Source of the DNA: Planctomycetota bacterium
GTDB taxonomy: Bacteria; Planctomycetota; GCA-002687715
Direction of reading: 5' to 3'
Assembly (NCBI GenBank): GCA_002683135.1
Contig: NYSS01000034.1
Span: 44,884-108,883, forward strand
DNA: 64,000 nucleotides
Shown in pieces: positions 56,601 through 64,000 of the stretch. The position numbers and the translations under genes are program-made. The notes beneath the pieces were generated by a model, which saw only the letters and a program-made list of their open reading frames with translations, had not been told where the DNA came from and made no database searches. Within the stretch, counting starts at the first letter, position 1. Each line of letters starts with the position of its first letter.

Positions 56601-56794
56601 TCGTCGAGCGTGGGGAGTCCCGCGAACTTCGCGTAGACGGGGAGCAGGTCGGACGGCTTCGACTCGGCCAGCTTGGCGGTCAGGATCGTCGTCAGGTTGT
56701 TCTCGTTCTTCCCCAGTGTTGGTTCCTGGGCGGAGAGCGGCGTAATCGTCATGCCCACCAGGGCGGTGATCAGGTACATGGAGAGAATGCGCAT
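53654..56794 (-). CDS. secreted S8 subtilisin-like serine protease with lamin-tail-like domains
   Basis: VAIVDSGINYNHPDL (Asp), GSHGTAVAGLVCG (His), GTSAATPHLGG (Ser); LTD-like LLITEVSSGNPDYAEITNFTTSAIDLTGWTF and a second IKINEIDDAPDYIELYN. Confidence 0.92.
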   Translation of the reverse strand: MRILSMYLITALVGMTITPLSAQEPTLGKNENNLTTILTAKLAESKPSDLLPVYAKFAGLPTLDEMLPVVRNMSKADRREYVINLLRNATTAAQHQVRQYLETEQGAGRAKFKRQLWINNVLAFEATPAVIETVARMTNVMYVNLDRIERKEEVEDGRVSEAASSSLGQGGAPTASLLKINADDAWAKGHTGAGVLVAIVDSGINYNHPDLVNNRWTNPDEINGNGIDDDGNGYIDDFCGWDFGGDDNDPIDTSVGSHGTAVAGLVCGDGTSGTATGVAPDATYIVLKIAGATESEWWEAYQYAVMEGADVVDSSYSKKWPGQPDYNSFRDATDSELAAGVIHANSIGNQGTGSAGSHPIPFNVSTPGNCPPPWMHPDQGAAVGTNSHISAVMGCGNLNATSNFETIDPGSGVGPAAWGQCDADLTLGGTYPLPFTPHNDYPVAATCGGMGGLIKPDVCAPGAGTTSTGNSYLTGGSAYTGFGGTSAATPHLGGLMCLVLSAAPHLNPEQVCQIIQTTAVQTTSDPSAAKDNNYGAGRIDCLGAVSAAETAGNGVRRLLITEVSSGNPDYAEITNFTTSAIDLTGWTFVWKDGSTQSSGLGTTVIEPGQTIGLVECGAVCSLNLPAPLVEISLSFSIGSASGDFAAAIVDPNGFVVDEVHVAAIGGAYAEGSLGGIFRGEVTRDGTYSTATSGCIERIWGLDSDGGLDWTDQVDTSPGLENRSSGPRGADTAAVNSLIKINEIDDAPDYIELYNSGPSEICLPFPPVCIPLYTNLKNWFLVVGDELGAQSRTITRPFSSDTYLQGGSYLILGDGATPPAEMPAGTTYIDVSANLPFSSAREFSVVLYDHLGRVVDAMRTTLPDRNLVYNHPRMPTHWNDFTGSAMRTLSGDGCVGRDSASTDLGNGADWRPVSVRTMGSANSGFVAGLSSNGDVLDVRGNEGGFPGDGATVIINGGASAAGWSYGQMWSGGHLFGGGPFIGLGADAPQNWLNLLGAPPFFGSLDADGSARYDFMPSSVPPGFQLDVLFYITNGVSIRISSIVEFDT

Positions 56795-57071
56795 TGGTTC
56801 ATCCTTCTTTTCTCTTTTGGGAGGAGTGGAACGCCGCGGTGCCCCTCTCTATCTCTGTTGGCAGGGGCGTGGCATGCGACCCGGTGTCGTGCGTTGGTAC
56901 CCGTTCTCTGGCGAACGGCGTTCCGTGCGGGGTTTTCTCAGGAAACCCAACAAGTGCTACATAGCGCTACTAAGGTCGGCCTTACGAAATAAACACCCGA
57001 GTTTGCGCGGCCCGACGATCGCGGCCACTTTTGCAGGCACGGGCGGCCGGCGTTGCTTTCTCTGCCTCAGA

Positions 57072-57602
57072 TCACGGGGATTCCGTCCCGAGGCGCTTCT
57101 CGCATCGGTCGAGCCAGGCAAGCAGCCCCTCGAGCTTGAGCACCGCCAGGTCCAGCAGGAGGGAGATGGACAGGGGGGTGGCGGCGGCATCCGCGTTGTC
57201 GCGGGCTTCTCTGGCGTCGCACAGGCGAAGATTGGCGGCTCGGCGTTCGGTCTCGATGATGCCGATGGGGTCCTTCCCCGGGAGCCGCTGGGCGAGCATG
57301 AGCTTGATGAATGTCTGGTTGCGAAGATCGAGGTCGAGGGGTGAGGGCTCTTTCATCCAGGCATCGATCGCCCGCTGCCCGGCGGGCGTGAGGCTGTACA
57401 CCTTCTTGGCAGGCCTCTGGTCCTGCCCGATGACCGCGGGTTCGACGAGGCCGTCTCGCCGGAGACGCTCAAGGGTCGTGTAGACCTGACCGGCGTTCAG
57501 TTTTGACCGCGGGACGAGCTCGTTCTCGTAGGCGGCCCGAAGCTCGTAGCCGTGAAGGGGTCCCTCAGAGACGAGCCCCAGGATCGCGTACCGAATCGAC
57601 AT
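57072..57602 (-). CDS. PadR-family transcriptional regulator
   Basis: RYAILGLVSEGPLHGYELRAAYE, LNAGQVYTTLERLRRDGLVE, KKVYSLTPAGQRAIDAWM. Confidence 0.9.
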   Translation of the reverse strand: MSIRYAILGLVSEGPLHGYELRAAYENELVPRSKLNAGQVYTTLERLRRDGLVEPAVIGQDQRPAKKVYSLTPAGQRAIDAWMKEPSPLDLDLRNQTFIKLMLAQRLPGKDPIGIIETERRAANLRLCDAREARDNADAAATPLSISLLLDLAVLKLEGLLAWLDRCEKRLGTESP

Positions 57603-57604
57603 AG

Positions 57605-57641
57605 ATACTTAGTATTTAAATACTGCGTATTCATAAGTCAA
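57605..57641 (-). promoter_or_regulatory. candidate padR promoter and overlapping palindromic operator
   Basis: Minus strand TTGACT (57641-57636), 17-nt spacer, TAAATA (57618-57613). Perfect palindrome AGTATTTAAATACT (57611-57624) inside a 26-bp interrupted palindrome (57605-57630). Confidence 0.55.
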
Positions 57642-57680
57642 CCCGATGAAAACCCAGCGGATCGGTTTATTCTGCGAGTC

Positions 57681-58760
57681 ATGGCGGGCAGCACCTGGGG
57701 ACATCTCTTTCGCGTGACGACGGCTGGCGAGAGCCACGGGCCGGGTTACGTCGCCATCGTCGACGGGGTACCGGCGGGGCTCGCGCTGTCGGAAGCGGAC
57801 CTGCAGCCAGATCTCGATCGTCGTCGACCGGGGCAGTCGAAGATCGTGAGTCAGCGCCAGGAGGCTGACTCGGCGGAGATCCTGTCGGGGGTCTTCGAGG
57901 GCATGACGACCGGGACGCCGATCGCCATCCTGATCCGCAATCAGGACCAGCGGTCGACGGACTACAGCGACATCAAAGAGAAGTACCGGCCGGGGCACGC
58001 GGACTTCACCTTCGACCAGAAGTTCGGCCGGCGGGACTGGCGCGGCGGCGGACGGTCGAGCGCTCGGGAGACATCGGTGCGTGTCGCCGCGGGGGCCATC
58101 GCGAAGAAGTTGTTGGCCGAGCGGTGGGGGGTCGGCATCGTCGGCTACGTGCTGCAGGTCGGCGATATCTCCGCCGGCGTCCCCGATCCCTCAGCGGTGA
58201 CCCTCGAGCAAGTCGAGGCGACGCCGGTGAGATGTCCTGATCCCTCGACCGCGGCGCGCATGATCGAGCTCATCGAACAGGTGCGCGGCGAGCGTGACTC
58301 CATCGGCGGGGTGGCTGAGTTGTGCGCGACGGGTGTGCCCGCGGGTTGGGGTGAGCCCGTCTTCGACAAGCTCAAGGCCGACCTCGGGAAGGCGATGCTC
58401 AGTTTGCCGGCGGTGCTCGGCTTTGAATACGGCGCCGGATTTGGTGTCGCCACGATGCGCGGCTCCGCGAACAACGACGCGTTGGTCTGCGAAGATGGCG
58501 AGGTGCGCACCCGTACGAACCGGCACGGCGGCATGCTCGGCGGTATCTCAAGCGGCATGCCCATCGTCATGCGTTGCGCCGTGAAGCCCACCAGCTCGCT
58601 GCCGCAACCGCAAGAGACGGTGACGACGCAGGGCGAGGCGACCACGATCGAGACCAAGGGGCGCCACGACCCGTGCTTGCTCCCGCGCTTTGTCCCGATG
58701 GCGGAGGCCATGCTCGCCCTGGTCCTGGCGGATCACGCGCTGCGCCAGGAAGCGCGATGA
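57681..58760 (+). CDS. aroC: chorismate synthase
   Basis: MAGSTWGHLFRVTTAGESHGPGYVAIVDGVPAGL, RRPGQSKIVSQRQEADSAEILSGVFEGMTTGTPI, RDWRGGGRSSARETSVRVAAGAIAKKLL. Confidence 0.97.
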   Translation: MAGSTWGHLFRVTTAGESHGPGYVAIVDGVPAGLALSEADLQPDLDRRRPGQSKIVSQRQEADSAEILSGVFEGMTTGTPIAILIRNQDQRSTDYSDIKEKYRPGHADFTFDQKFGRRDWRGGGRSSARETSVRVAAGAIAKKLLAERWGVGIVGYVLQVGDISAGVPDPSAVTLEQVEATPVRCPDPSTAARMIELIEQVRGERDSIGGVAELCATGVPAGWGEPVFDKLKADLGKAMLSLPAVLGFEYGAGFGVATMRGSANNDALVCEDGEVRTRTNRHGGMLGGISSGMPIVMRCAVKPTSSLPQPQETVTTQGEATTIETKGRHDPCLLPRFVPMAEAMLALVLADHALRQEAR

Positions 58761-59854
58761 AGGCCGTCACGCTTGGCGCGCACTCAAGGCCGGGGCGCGG
58801 GCGCTGTCATGTGGGCGCCGCGGCCGTGATCCTGTCACTTCTGAGCGCGTGCAGTGCGTCAGCTCCGCCTCGCCTTGACGCCTCCCCTTCCGTTCCCCGT
58901 CTGTTCTCCTCCGTGTCGCTTTCGCGGGCGTCTCTGCGCGGTCTCTGTGCGGTCGATGCGCGTGTGGCGTGGACGAGTGGGAGCGGAGGAGCCTACGGGT
59001 GTACGCGCGACGGCGGCACGCGGTGGACCTTCAATGTGGTGCCCGGCGCCCGCATGCTGGACTTTCGTGACGTGGTCGCGTTCGACGCCAACCGGGCGTG
59101 GCTCATGTCCGCGGGACCTGGAGGGGCCTCGCGCATCTACCGCACGGACGATGGGGGCCGTCGGTGGCGGATGCAGTGGAAGAACCCGCACACCGAGGGC
59201 TTCTTGGACGGCATGGACGCTTGGGATGACCGCCGCGCCCTCGCGTACGGTGATCCCGTCGGCGGTCACATGTACGTCCTGCGCACAGACGATGGCGGTC
59301 GGACATGGCGTCGGCCCCCGACGTCCGGAATGCCGCGCGCGCACGAGGGAGAGGCCGGGTTCGCTGCCAGCGGGACCGGCGTCCAGGTCTCCGGCTCGAT
59401 GACCGCGTGGATCGCGACGGGCGGCGCGCATGTAGCCCGTGTGTTTCGCACGACCGACGGTGGCGTCAACTGGTCCGTCGCCGAGACTCCTCTCGGAGAT
59501 GCCTCCGCCAGTTCGGGGATCTTCTCCTTTGCGTTCAAGGATGCCGATAACGGGGTCGCGGTCGGTGGAGACTACGTGCATCCGGCGCGTGCCCACGCCA
59601 ACGCCGCGTGGACTGACGACGGCGGACGTACGTGGCACCGGCCCGACATTCCACCGCGCGGCTACCGCTCCGGTGTCGCCTGGTTGGAGGGGACAGAGGT
59701 CCTTGTCTGTGTCGGCCCGACGGGTACGGATGTCTCGACCGACGCCGGGCGCACCTGGCGCCCGTCAAGCGACGACGGTTACCACGGGGTGCGTGTCACC
59801 GATGGAGGTGGCTACGCCTCCGGTAGTCGTGGGCGGCTCGCTGCGCTGAGGTGA
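58757..59854 (+). CDS. YCF48/BNR-like beta-propeller lipoprotein
   Basis: Repeats RTDDGGRRWRMQW, RTDDGGRTWRRP, RTTDGGVNWSVA, WTDDGGRTWHRP, STDAGRTWRP; signal with SACSAS; ATG overlaps the aroC stop (ATGA). Confidence 0.82.
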   Translation: MKAVTLGAHSRPGRGRCHVGAAAVILSLLSACSASAPPRLDASPSVPRLFSSVSLSRASLRGLCAVDARVAWTSGSGGAYGCTRDGGTRWTFNVVPGARMLDFRDVVAFDANRAWLMSAGPGGASRIYRTDDGGRRWRMQWKNPHTEGFLDGMDAWDDRRALAYGDPVGGHMYVLRTDDGGRTWRRPPTSGMPRAHEGEAGFAASGTGVQVSGSMTAWIATGGAHVARVFRTTDGGVNWSVAETPLGDASASSGIFSFAFKDADNGVAVGGDYVHPARAHANAAWTDDGGRTWHRPDIPPRGYRSGVAWLEGTEVLVCVGPTGTDVSTDAGRTWRPSSDDGYHGVRVTDGGGYASGSRGRLAALR

Positions 59855-60483
59855 ATGTCATGGCCGGTCCCGGCAAGATCGTTTGCGTCGGTCGCAATTA
59901 CGCAGCTCACGCTGAGGAGATGGGGGCTGAGCGCCCGGACGAGCCGATCCTCTTCCTGAAGCCATCGACGGCGCTGCTGGACGGGGGAGGAGTGGTCACG
60001 CTTCCGCGGTGGTCCGACGAGGTCCACCATGAGGTCGAGCTTGTCGTGCGCATCGGCGACGACGCGAAGGATGTCCCCGTGGCGGATGTCCACCGGTTCG
60101 TGGATGGTTGGGGGGTCGGGGTGGACCTGACCGCGCGCGACATCCAGGCGCGCGCGAAGGAGCGCCGGCAACCGTGGGCAGTGGCCAAGGGCTTCGACGG
60201 ATCGGCGCCCGTGTCCCGGCTGTTGCCGGTCACCTCGCTGGACGGGCTGTCTGAGGTGGAGCTGACGCTGGAGGTCGGCGGCGAGATCCGGCAGCGGGGC
60301 TCGACGTCGGCCATGCTGTGGACCGTCCGCGAGCTCGTGGCCTTCGCATCGAGCCGCTTCACGCTCGAGCGAGGTGACCTCCTTTTCACAGGGACCCCGC
60401 AGGGCGTGGGGCCTGTGGTCTCCGGTGACCGGATCCTCGCCACCGCTGGCGAGGCGCGGCTCGAGGTCGCCGTTGTTCGATAG
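59851..60483 (+). CDS. fumarylacetoacetate hydrolase family protein
   Basis: KIVCVGRNYAAHAEEMG, EPILFLKPSTALLDGGG, HHEVELVVRIG, LLFTGTPQGVGPV. Confidence 0.92.
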   Translation: MNVMAGPGKIVCVGRNYAAHAEEMGAERPDEPILFLKPSTALLDGGGVVTLPRWSDEVHHEVELVVRIGDDAKDVPVADVHRFVDGWGVGVDLTARDIQARAKERRQPWAVAKGFDGSAPVSRLLPVTSLDGLSEVELTLEVGGEIRQRGSTSAMLWTVRELVAFASSRFTLERGDLLFTGTPQGVGPVVSGDRILATAGEARLEVAVVR

Positions 60484-60543
60484 GGTGTGAGCGGCCTGCC
60501 GAGTTCATAGAATACCGGGCACGTTTGCCTCAGGAGTGTCGTC

Positions 60544-61710
60544 ATGAGCACCGCGATCGCCGCCGTCCTCGGCCTCATATTCAGCACCGCCACCGGCGGG
60601 AAGGTCGAATTGCAGGTCCTCGTCAACGACCTCGCGGCTCGCGACGTGGTCTTCCTCGGCGAGGAGCACGACAACACCGCTGGGCACCAGATGCAGCTGC
60701 AGATCCTCCGGGCGTTGCACAAGAAGCGTCCAGATCTGGTGGTCTCGATGGAGATGTTCGAGCGTGACGTGCAGGGTGTCCTGGATGACTACCTCCGTGG
60801 GCGCATCGCCGAGGAGGCGTTTCTCGAGCACTGTCGCCCGTGGGGCAACTACAAGAAGCACTACCGCGCCATCGTCGAGTACGCCAAGGCCAATGGCCTG
60901 GATGTCATCGCCGCCAACGCGCCTCGTCGTTCCGCGCGCAAGGTCGCCCAGGGTGGCGGCGACCTGACCGCCTACGTCGCCCGAAAGACGTCCGCCGTCA
61001 AGGACCAGTACTGGGAACTCTTCAAGGACGCGATGAAGGAGCACCCCGGAGAGATCACGGAGCAGGGCCTGACTCGCATGTACGAGGCGCAGTGCATGAA
61101 GGACGACACCATGGCGGAGTCCATCGCGGACTATCTGCAGGGGCGTCCGCATCGCAAGCCGCTCGTCGTCCACCTGTGCGGGAAGTTCCACTCTGACTAC
61201 GGGCTCGGCACCGTGGTCCGCCTGCTGCATCGACGTCCGCTCGCTACGGTTGGCGTCGTGACCATGGTCGCGGCTGAGGAGGTCGAGAAGCAGGACTTGG
61301 AGGACCACGCTGACAAGGGGCACTTCGTCCTCGTGGTAAAGGCGGAGCCGAAGCCCGCAGCGAAGCCGCTGGCCGACGCGGAGGCGAAGCCAACCGCGAA
61401 GCCGCTGGCCGATGCGGAGGCCAAGCCCAAGCGTTCAGGCAAGGCCGCGGGACTCGGCATCATGCCGGACTACGGCAGCGATGATCCGGGCGTGCTCGTC
61501 TCCGGCGTGAGCGGGGGCGGCGCCGCTGAGCTGGCCGGGATCAAGGGCGGTGACCTGATCGTCAAGATCGGCAAGGAGACGGTCGAGAGTCTCGAAGACT
61601 ACATGGACGTCATGGGCGACCTCCGTGCCGGCCAGACCGTCAAGGTTACGGTCAAGCGTGACGGGAAAGACAAGGCGATTGACGTCAAGCTGGGCGTGAG
61701 CCGCCGATAG
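60544..61710 (+). CDS. ChaN-family (DUF399) protein with C-terminal PDZ domain
   Basis: DVVFLGEEHDNTAGHQMQLQILRALHKKRPDLVVSMEMFERDVQ, PWGNYKKHYRAIVEYAKANGLDVIAANAP; C-terminal PDZ SGVSGGGAAELAGIKGGDLIVKIGKETVESLEDYMDVM. Confidence 0.85.
   Translation: MSTAIAAVLGLIFSTATGGKVELQVLVNDLAARDVVFLGEEHDNTAGHQMQLQILRALHKKRPDLVVSMEMFERDVQGVLDDYLRGRIAEEAFLEHCRPWGNYKKHYRAIVEYAKANGLDVIAANAPRRSARKVAQGGGDLTAYVARKTSAVKDQYWELFKDAMKEHPGEITEQGLTRMYEAQCMKDDTMAESIADYLQGRPHRKPLVVHLCGKFHSDYGLGTVVRLLHRRPLATVGVVTMVAAEEVEKQDLEDHADKGHFVLVVKAEPKPAAKPLADAEAKPTAKPLADAEAKPKRSGKAAGLGIMPDYGSDDPGVLVSGVSGGGAAELAGIKGGDLIVKIGKETVESLEDYMDVMGDLRAGQTVKVTVKRDGKDKAIDVKLGVSRR
61360..61427 (+). repeat. two-unit 36-bp direct repeat in the ChaN-PDZ linker
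   Basis: GCGAAGCCGCTGGCCGAYGCGGAGGCSAAGCC at 61360 and 61396; encodes AKPLADAEAKP twice. Confidence 0.8.
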
Positions 61711-61742
61711 GAAAGCTGACAGCCGAGGGCTGAGAGCTAGGC

Positions 61743-64000
61743 ATGAAATCCGCGCAAGAGATCCGTGAGGACTTCCTTCAGTTCTTTCGTGAGCGAGGCC
61801 ACAAGGTGGTCCCGTCCGGGCCGGTGTTTCCGCAGGACGACCCCACGCTGCTGTTCACCAATGCAGGGATGAACCAGTTCAAGGACGTCTTTCTCGGTAC
61901 GGGAAAGCGAGACTACGTCCGCGCGGCTGACACCCAGAAGTGCATCCGCGTCTCCGGCAAGCACAACGACCTCGAAGAAGTGGGTGTCGATACATACCAC
62001 CACACGTTCTTTGAGATGCTCGGGAACTGGTCGTTCGGCGACTACTTCAAGAAGGAGGCGATCGGCTGGGCGTGGGACCTGCTGACCAACGTCTGGGGGC
62101 TCCCGAAGGACCGCATCTGGGTCACGGTTTTCGGAGGTGACGAGGCAGACGGTCTCCCAGCGGACGAGGAGGCGGCCGAGCTGTGGGCGTCCGAGACGGA
62201 CATCGATCCCGCGCGCATTCTCCGTTTTGGCAAGACGGATAACTTCTGGGAGATGGGGGACACGGGGCCTTGCGGTCCCTGCACCGAAATCCACATCGAC
62301 CGCGGGGCCGAGGGCTGCGATCCGGCGGACGGCGCTGACCTTGAGATCGGGGTCAATGCCGGGAACGAGCGCTTCATCGAGCTCTGGAACAACGTCTTCA
62401 TTCAGTTCAACCGGAGGGCCGACGGGACGCTCGATGAGTTGCCGGCGACGCATGTCGATACGGGCATGGGTTTTGAGCGGGTGGTGTCCGTACTCCAGGG
62501 CAAGTCATCCAACTACGACACCGACGTTTTCACGCCGATCTTCGCCAAGCTCACCGAGATCACGGGCCGCCCCTATGGCGGCACCATGGACGACGGGGAC
62601 ATCGCCTTTCGCGTCGTGGCCGATCATGTGCGTGCGGTCACGTCGGGATTTGCCGACGGCGCGCTGCCGAGCAACGAGGGGCGGGGGTACGTCCTTCGTC
62701 GACTCATCCGTCGCGCGTCGCGGTACGGTCGTCAGTCGCTCGGCATGGAAGACCCGTTCCTCTGCCGGCTCGTGCCGACGGTCGCCGAGATCCTGGGGGA
62801 CGCGTTTCCCGAGATGCGTCAGCGCGCCGAGCATGTCGCCTACGTGCTCGAGTCGGAAGAGAAGGCGTTCGCCGTCACCCTCGACAAGGGGCTGGTGTTG
62901 TTCGAGGACCTGGCGCGCAAGATGCTCAGTGAGGGCATGCAGTCGATTCCCGGGGACGCGGCGTTTGATCTCTACGCGACCTACGGTTTCCCCCGCGATC
63001 TGGTGGAGCTGATGGCGCGGGAGCGCACCATGTCCGTCGATGGCCAGGGATGGGACCGGGCCGAAGAGGCGCACAAGGCGGCGAGCCGCGGCGAGCGGAA
63101 GGGCTGGCTCGTCGACCCCAACGAGCTCGAGGGTGTCGGCGGGACGGAGGCTCTCTGCTACGACGGCACCGATGCGACCGCTGCCCCGATCAAGCTGGTC
63201 GATGGGAAGTCCCTGATCCTCGATCGCACGCCTTTCTACGCAGAATCTGGCGGTCAGGTCGGCGACAGCGGCTGGATCGTGGCCGAGGGTTTTCGCTTCC
63301 GTGTCGATGACACGCAAAAGGTCGGCGACGCGATCGTTCATGTGGGCGCGATGGAGCAGGGGTCCGAAGGGGCGTTGCCGACGGAGGTGACGGCCAGGGT
63401 CGACGGTGATCGGCGGGCGCGCATCATGGCTAACCACACCGCGACCCACCTGTTGCACTGGGCCTTGAAGGAGGTCTTGGGCGAGCACGCGACGCAGCAG
63501 GGATCGCACGTGGCGCCGGACCGGCTACGGTTCGATGTGACCCACCCCCGTTCGATCACGGCCGAGGAGATAGAGCGCATCGAGACGATGGTGAACGAGA
63601 AGGTCGTGGGCGCGACGTCGCTCCAGACGACGGTCGAGGACTTGGAAGAGGCCACGGCGCGCGGCGTCACGGCGCTGTTCGGCGAGAAGTACGAGGAGGC
63701 CGTGCGTGTCGTCGACATCGGGGGCTATTCCACGGAGTTGTGCGGCGGGACCCACTGCGCGAACACCGGGCAGATTGGCGCGTTCGCGATCACCGTGGAG
63801 ACGGCGGTGCAAGCGGGCGTCCGTCGTATCGAAGCGGTGACCCGCGACGCTGCCGTCGCGCGCATGCAGTTCCAGCGCCGCGCGATCCGCGAAGCGTCGA
63901 TGGCCCTCAAGGCGCCTGAATCCGATCTTGTTGAGCGCATCATGATGCTCCAGAAGAAGCTCAAGGAGCTGAAGAAGGGCACCTCGAAGCAATCTCGATC
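61743..64000 (+). CDS. alaS: alanyl-tRNA synthetase, 3' end truncated by window edge
   Basis: Open frame from ATG 61743: MKSAQEIREDFLQFFRERGHKVVPSGPVFPQDDPTLLFTNAGMNQFKDVFLG...GPCGPCTEIHID...HTATHLLHWAL...CGGTHCANTGQIG. No stop before 64000. Confidence 0.97.
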   Translation, partial: MKSAQEIREDFLQFFRERGHKVVPSGPVFPQDDPTLLFTNAGMNQFKDVFLGTGKRDYVRAADTQKCIRVSGKHNDLEEVGVDTYHHTFFEMLGNWSFGDYFKKEAIGWAWDLLTNVWGLPKDRIWVTVFGGDEADGLPADEEAAELWASETDIDPARILRFGKTDNFWEMGDTGPCGPCTEIHIDRGAEGCDPADGADLEIGVNAGNERFIELWNNVFIQFNRRADGTLDELPATHVDTGMGFERVVSVLQGKSSNYDTDVFTPIFAKLTEITGRPYGGTMDDGDIAFRVVADHVRAVTSGFADGALPSNEGRGYVLRRLIRRASRYGRQSLGMEDPFLCRLVPTVAEILGDAFPEMRQRAEHVAYVLESEEKAFAVTLDKGLVLFEDLARKMLSEGMQSIPGDAAFDLYATYGFPRDLVELMARERTMSVDGQGWDRAEEAHKAASRGERKGWLVDPNELEGVGGTEALCYDGTDATAAPIKLVDGKSLILDRTPFYAESGGQVGDSGWIVAEGFRFRVDDTQKVGDAIVHVGAMEQGSEGALPTEVTARVDGDRRARIMANHTATHLLHWALKEVLGEHATQQGSHVAPDRLRFDVTHPRSITAEEIERIETMVNEKVVGATSLQTTVEDLEEATARGVTALFGEKYEEAVRVVDIGGYSTELCGGTHCANTGQIGAFAITVETAVQAGVRRIEAVTRDAAVARMQFQRRAIREASMALKAPESDLVERIMMLQKKLKELKKGTSKQSR

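Noticed and set aside
1-64000. tRNA/rRNA genes, mobile elements, phage or defence islands
   Set aside because: Scanned intergenic gaps and ORFs by eye; no cloverleaf, rRNA-like stretch, transposase, integrase, restriction-modification or toxin-antitoxin signature was recognised. tRNAscan-SE and DefenseFinder would be needed to confirm.

Overview
High-GC bacterial chromosomal window, about 64 kb, tightly packed with housekeeping and envelope genes. No rRNA, tRNA, CRISPR array, transposase, integrase or phage signature was recognised. The gene content suggests a Planctomycetota-like genome (inference only): many secreted proteins with repeated C-terminal beta domains, a GYF-domain protein, a Zn-ribbon-like membrane protease, DUF1028, and a lamin-tail-like subtilase. 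Recognisable genes include an M14 peptidase (truncated by the left edge), Nramp-like transporter, adenosine deaminase, Gfo/Idh/MocA oxidoreductase, efp, a PMT/ArnT-like glycosyltransferase, patatin, PaaK-like ligase, ECF-type sigma factor, SLC13 permease with RCK_C domains, PlsC-like acyltransferase, YqgE/AlgH, DUF255/YyaL, a second M14 peptidase, ThiF/MoeB-like enzyme, DoxX, QueD, mutS, GMC oxidoreductase with a small subunit, CPBP protease, glycogen debranching enzyme, murE, a murD-murC fusion, pyk, NfeD plus flotillin, MscS, PadR, aroC, FAH-family hydrolase, ChaN-PDZ and alaS (truncated by the right edge). The most interesting observations are: (1) one uninterrupted reading frame encoding complete MurD and MurC directly after murE, with no murF, mraY, ftsW or murG nearby; (2) an intrinsic terminator in the long leader upstream of the SLC13 permease (candidate attenuator, riboswitch or sRNA); (3) a PadR promoter/operator palindrome implying a nearly leaderless mRNA; (4) an Nramp-like transporter lacking the canonical DPGN motif; (5) a C-terminal domain apparently shared by several unrelated exoproteins; (6) a 43-aa lipoprotein ORF absent from the ORF track. 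All assignments come from reading the sequence; no database search was run.
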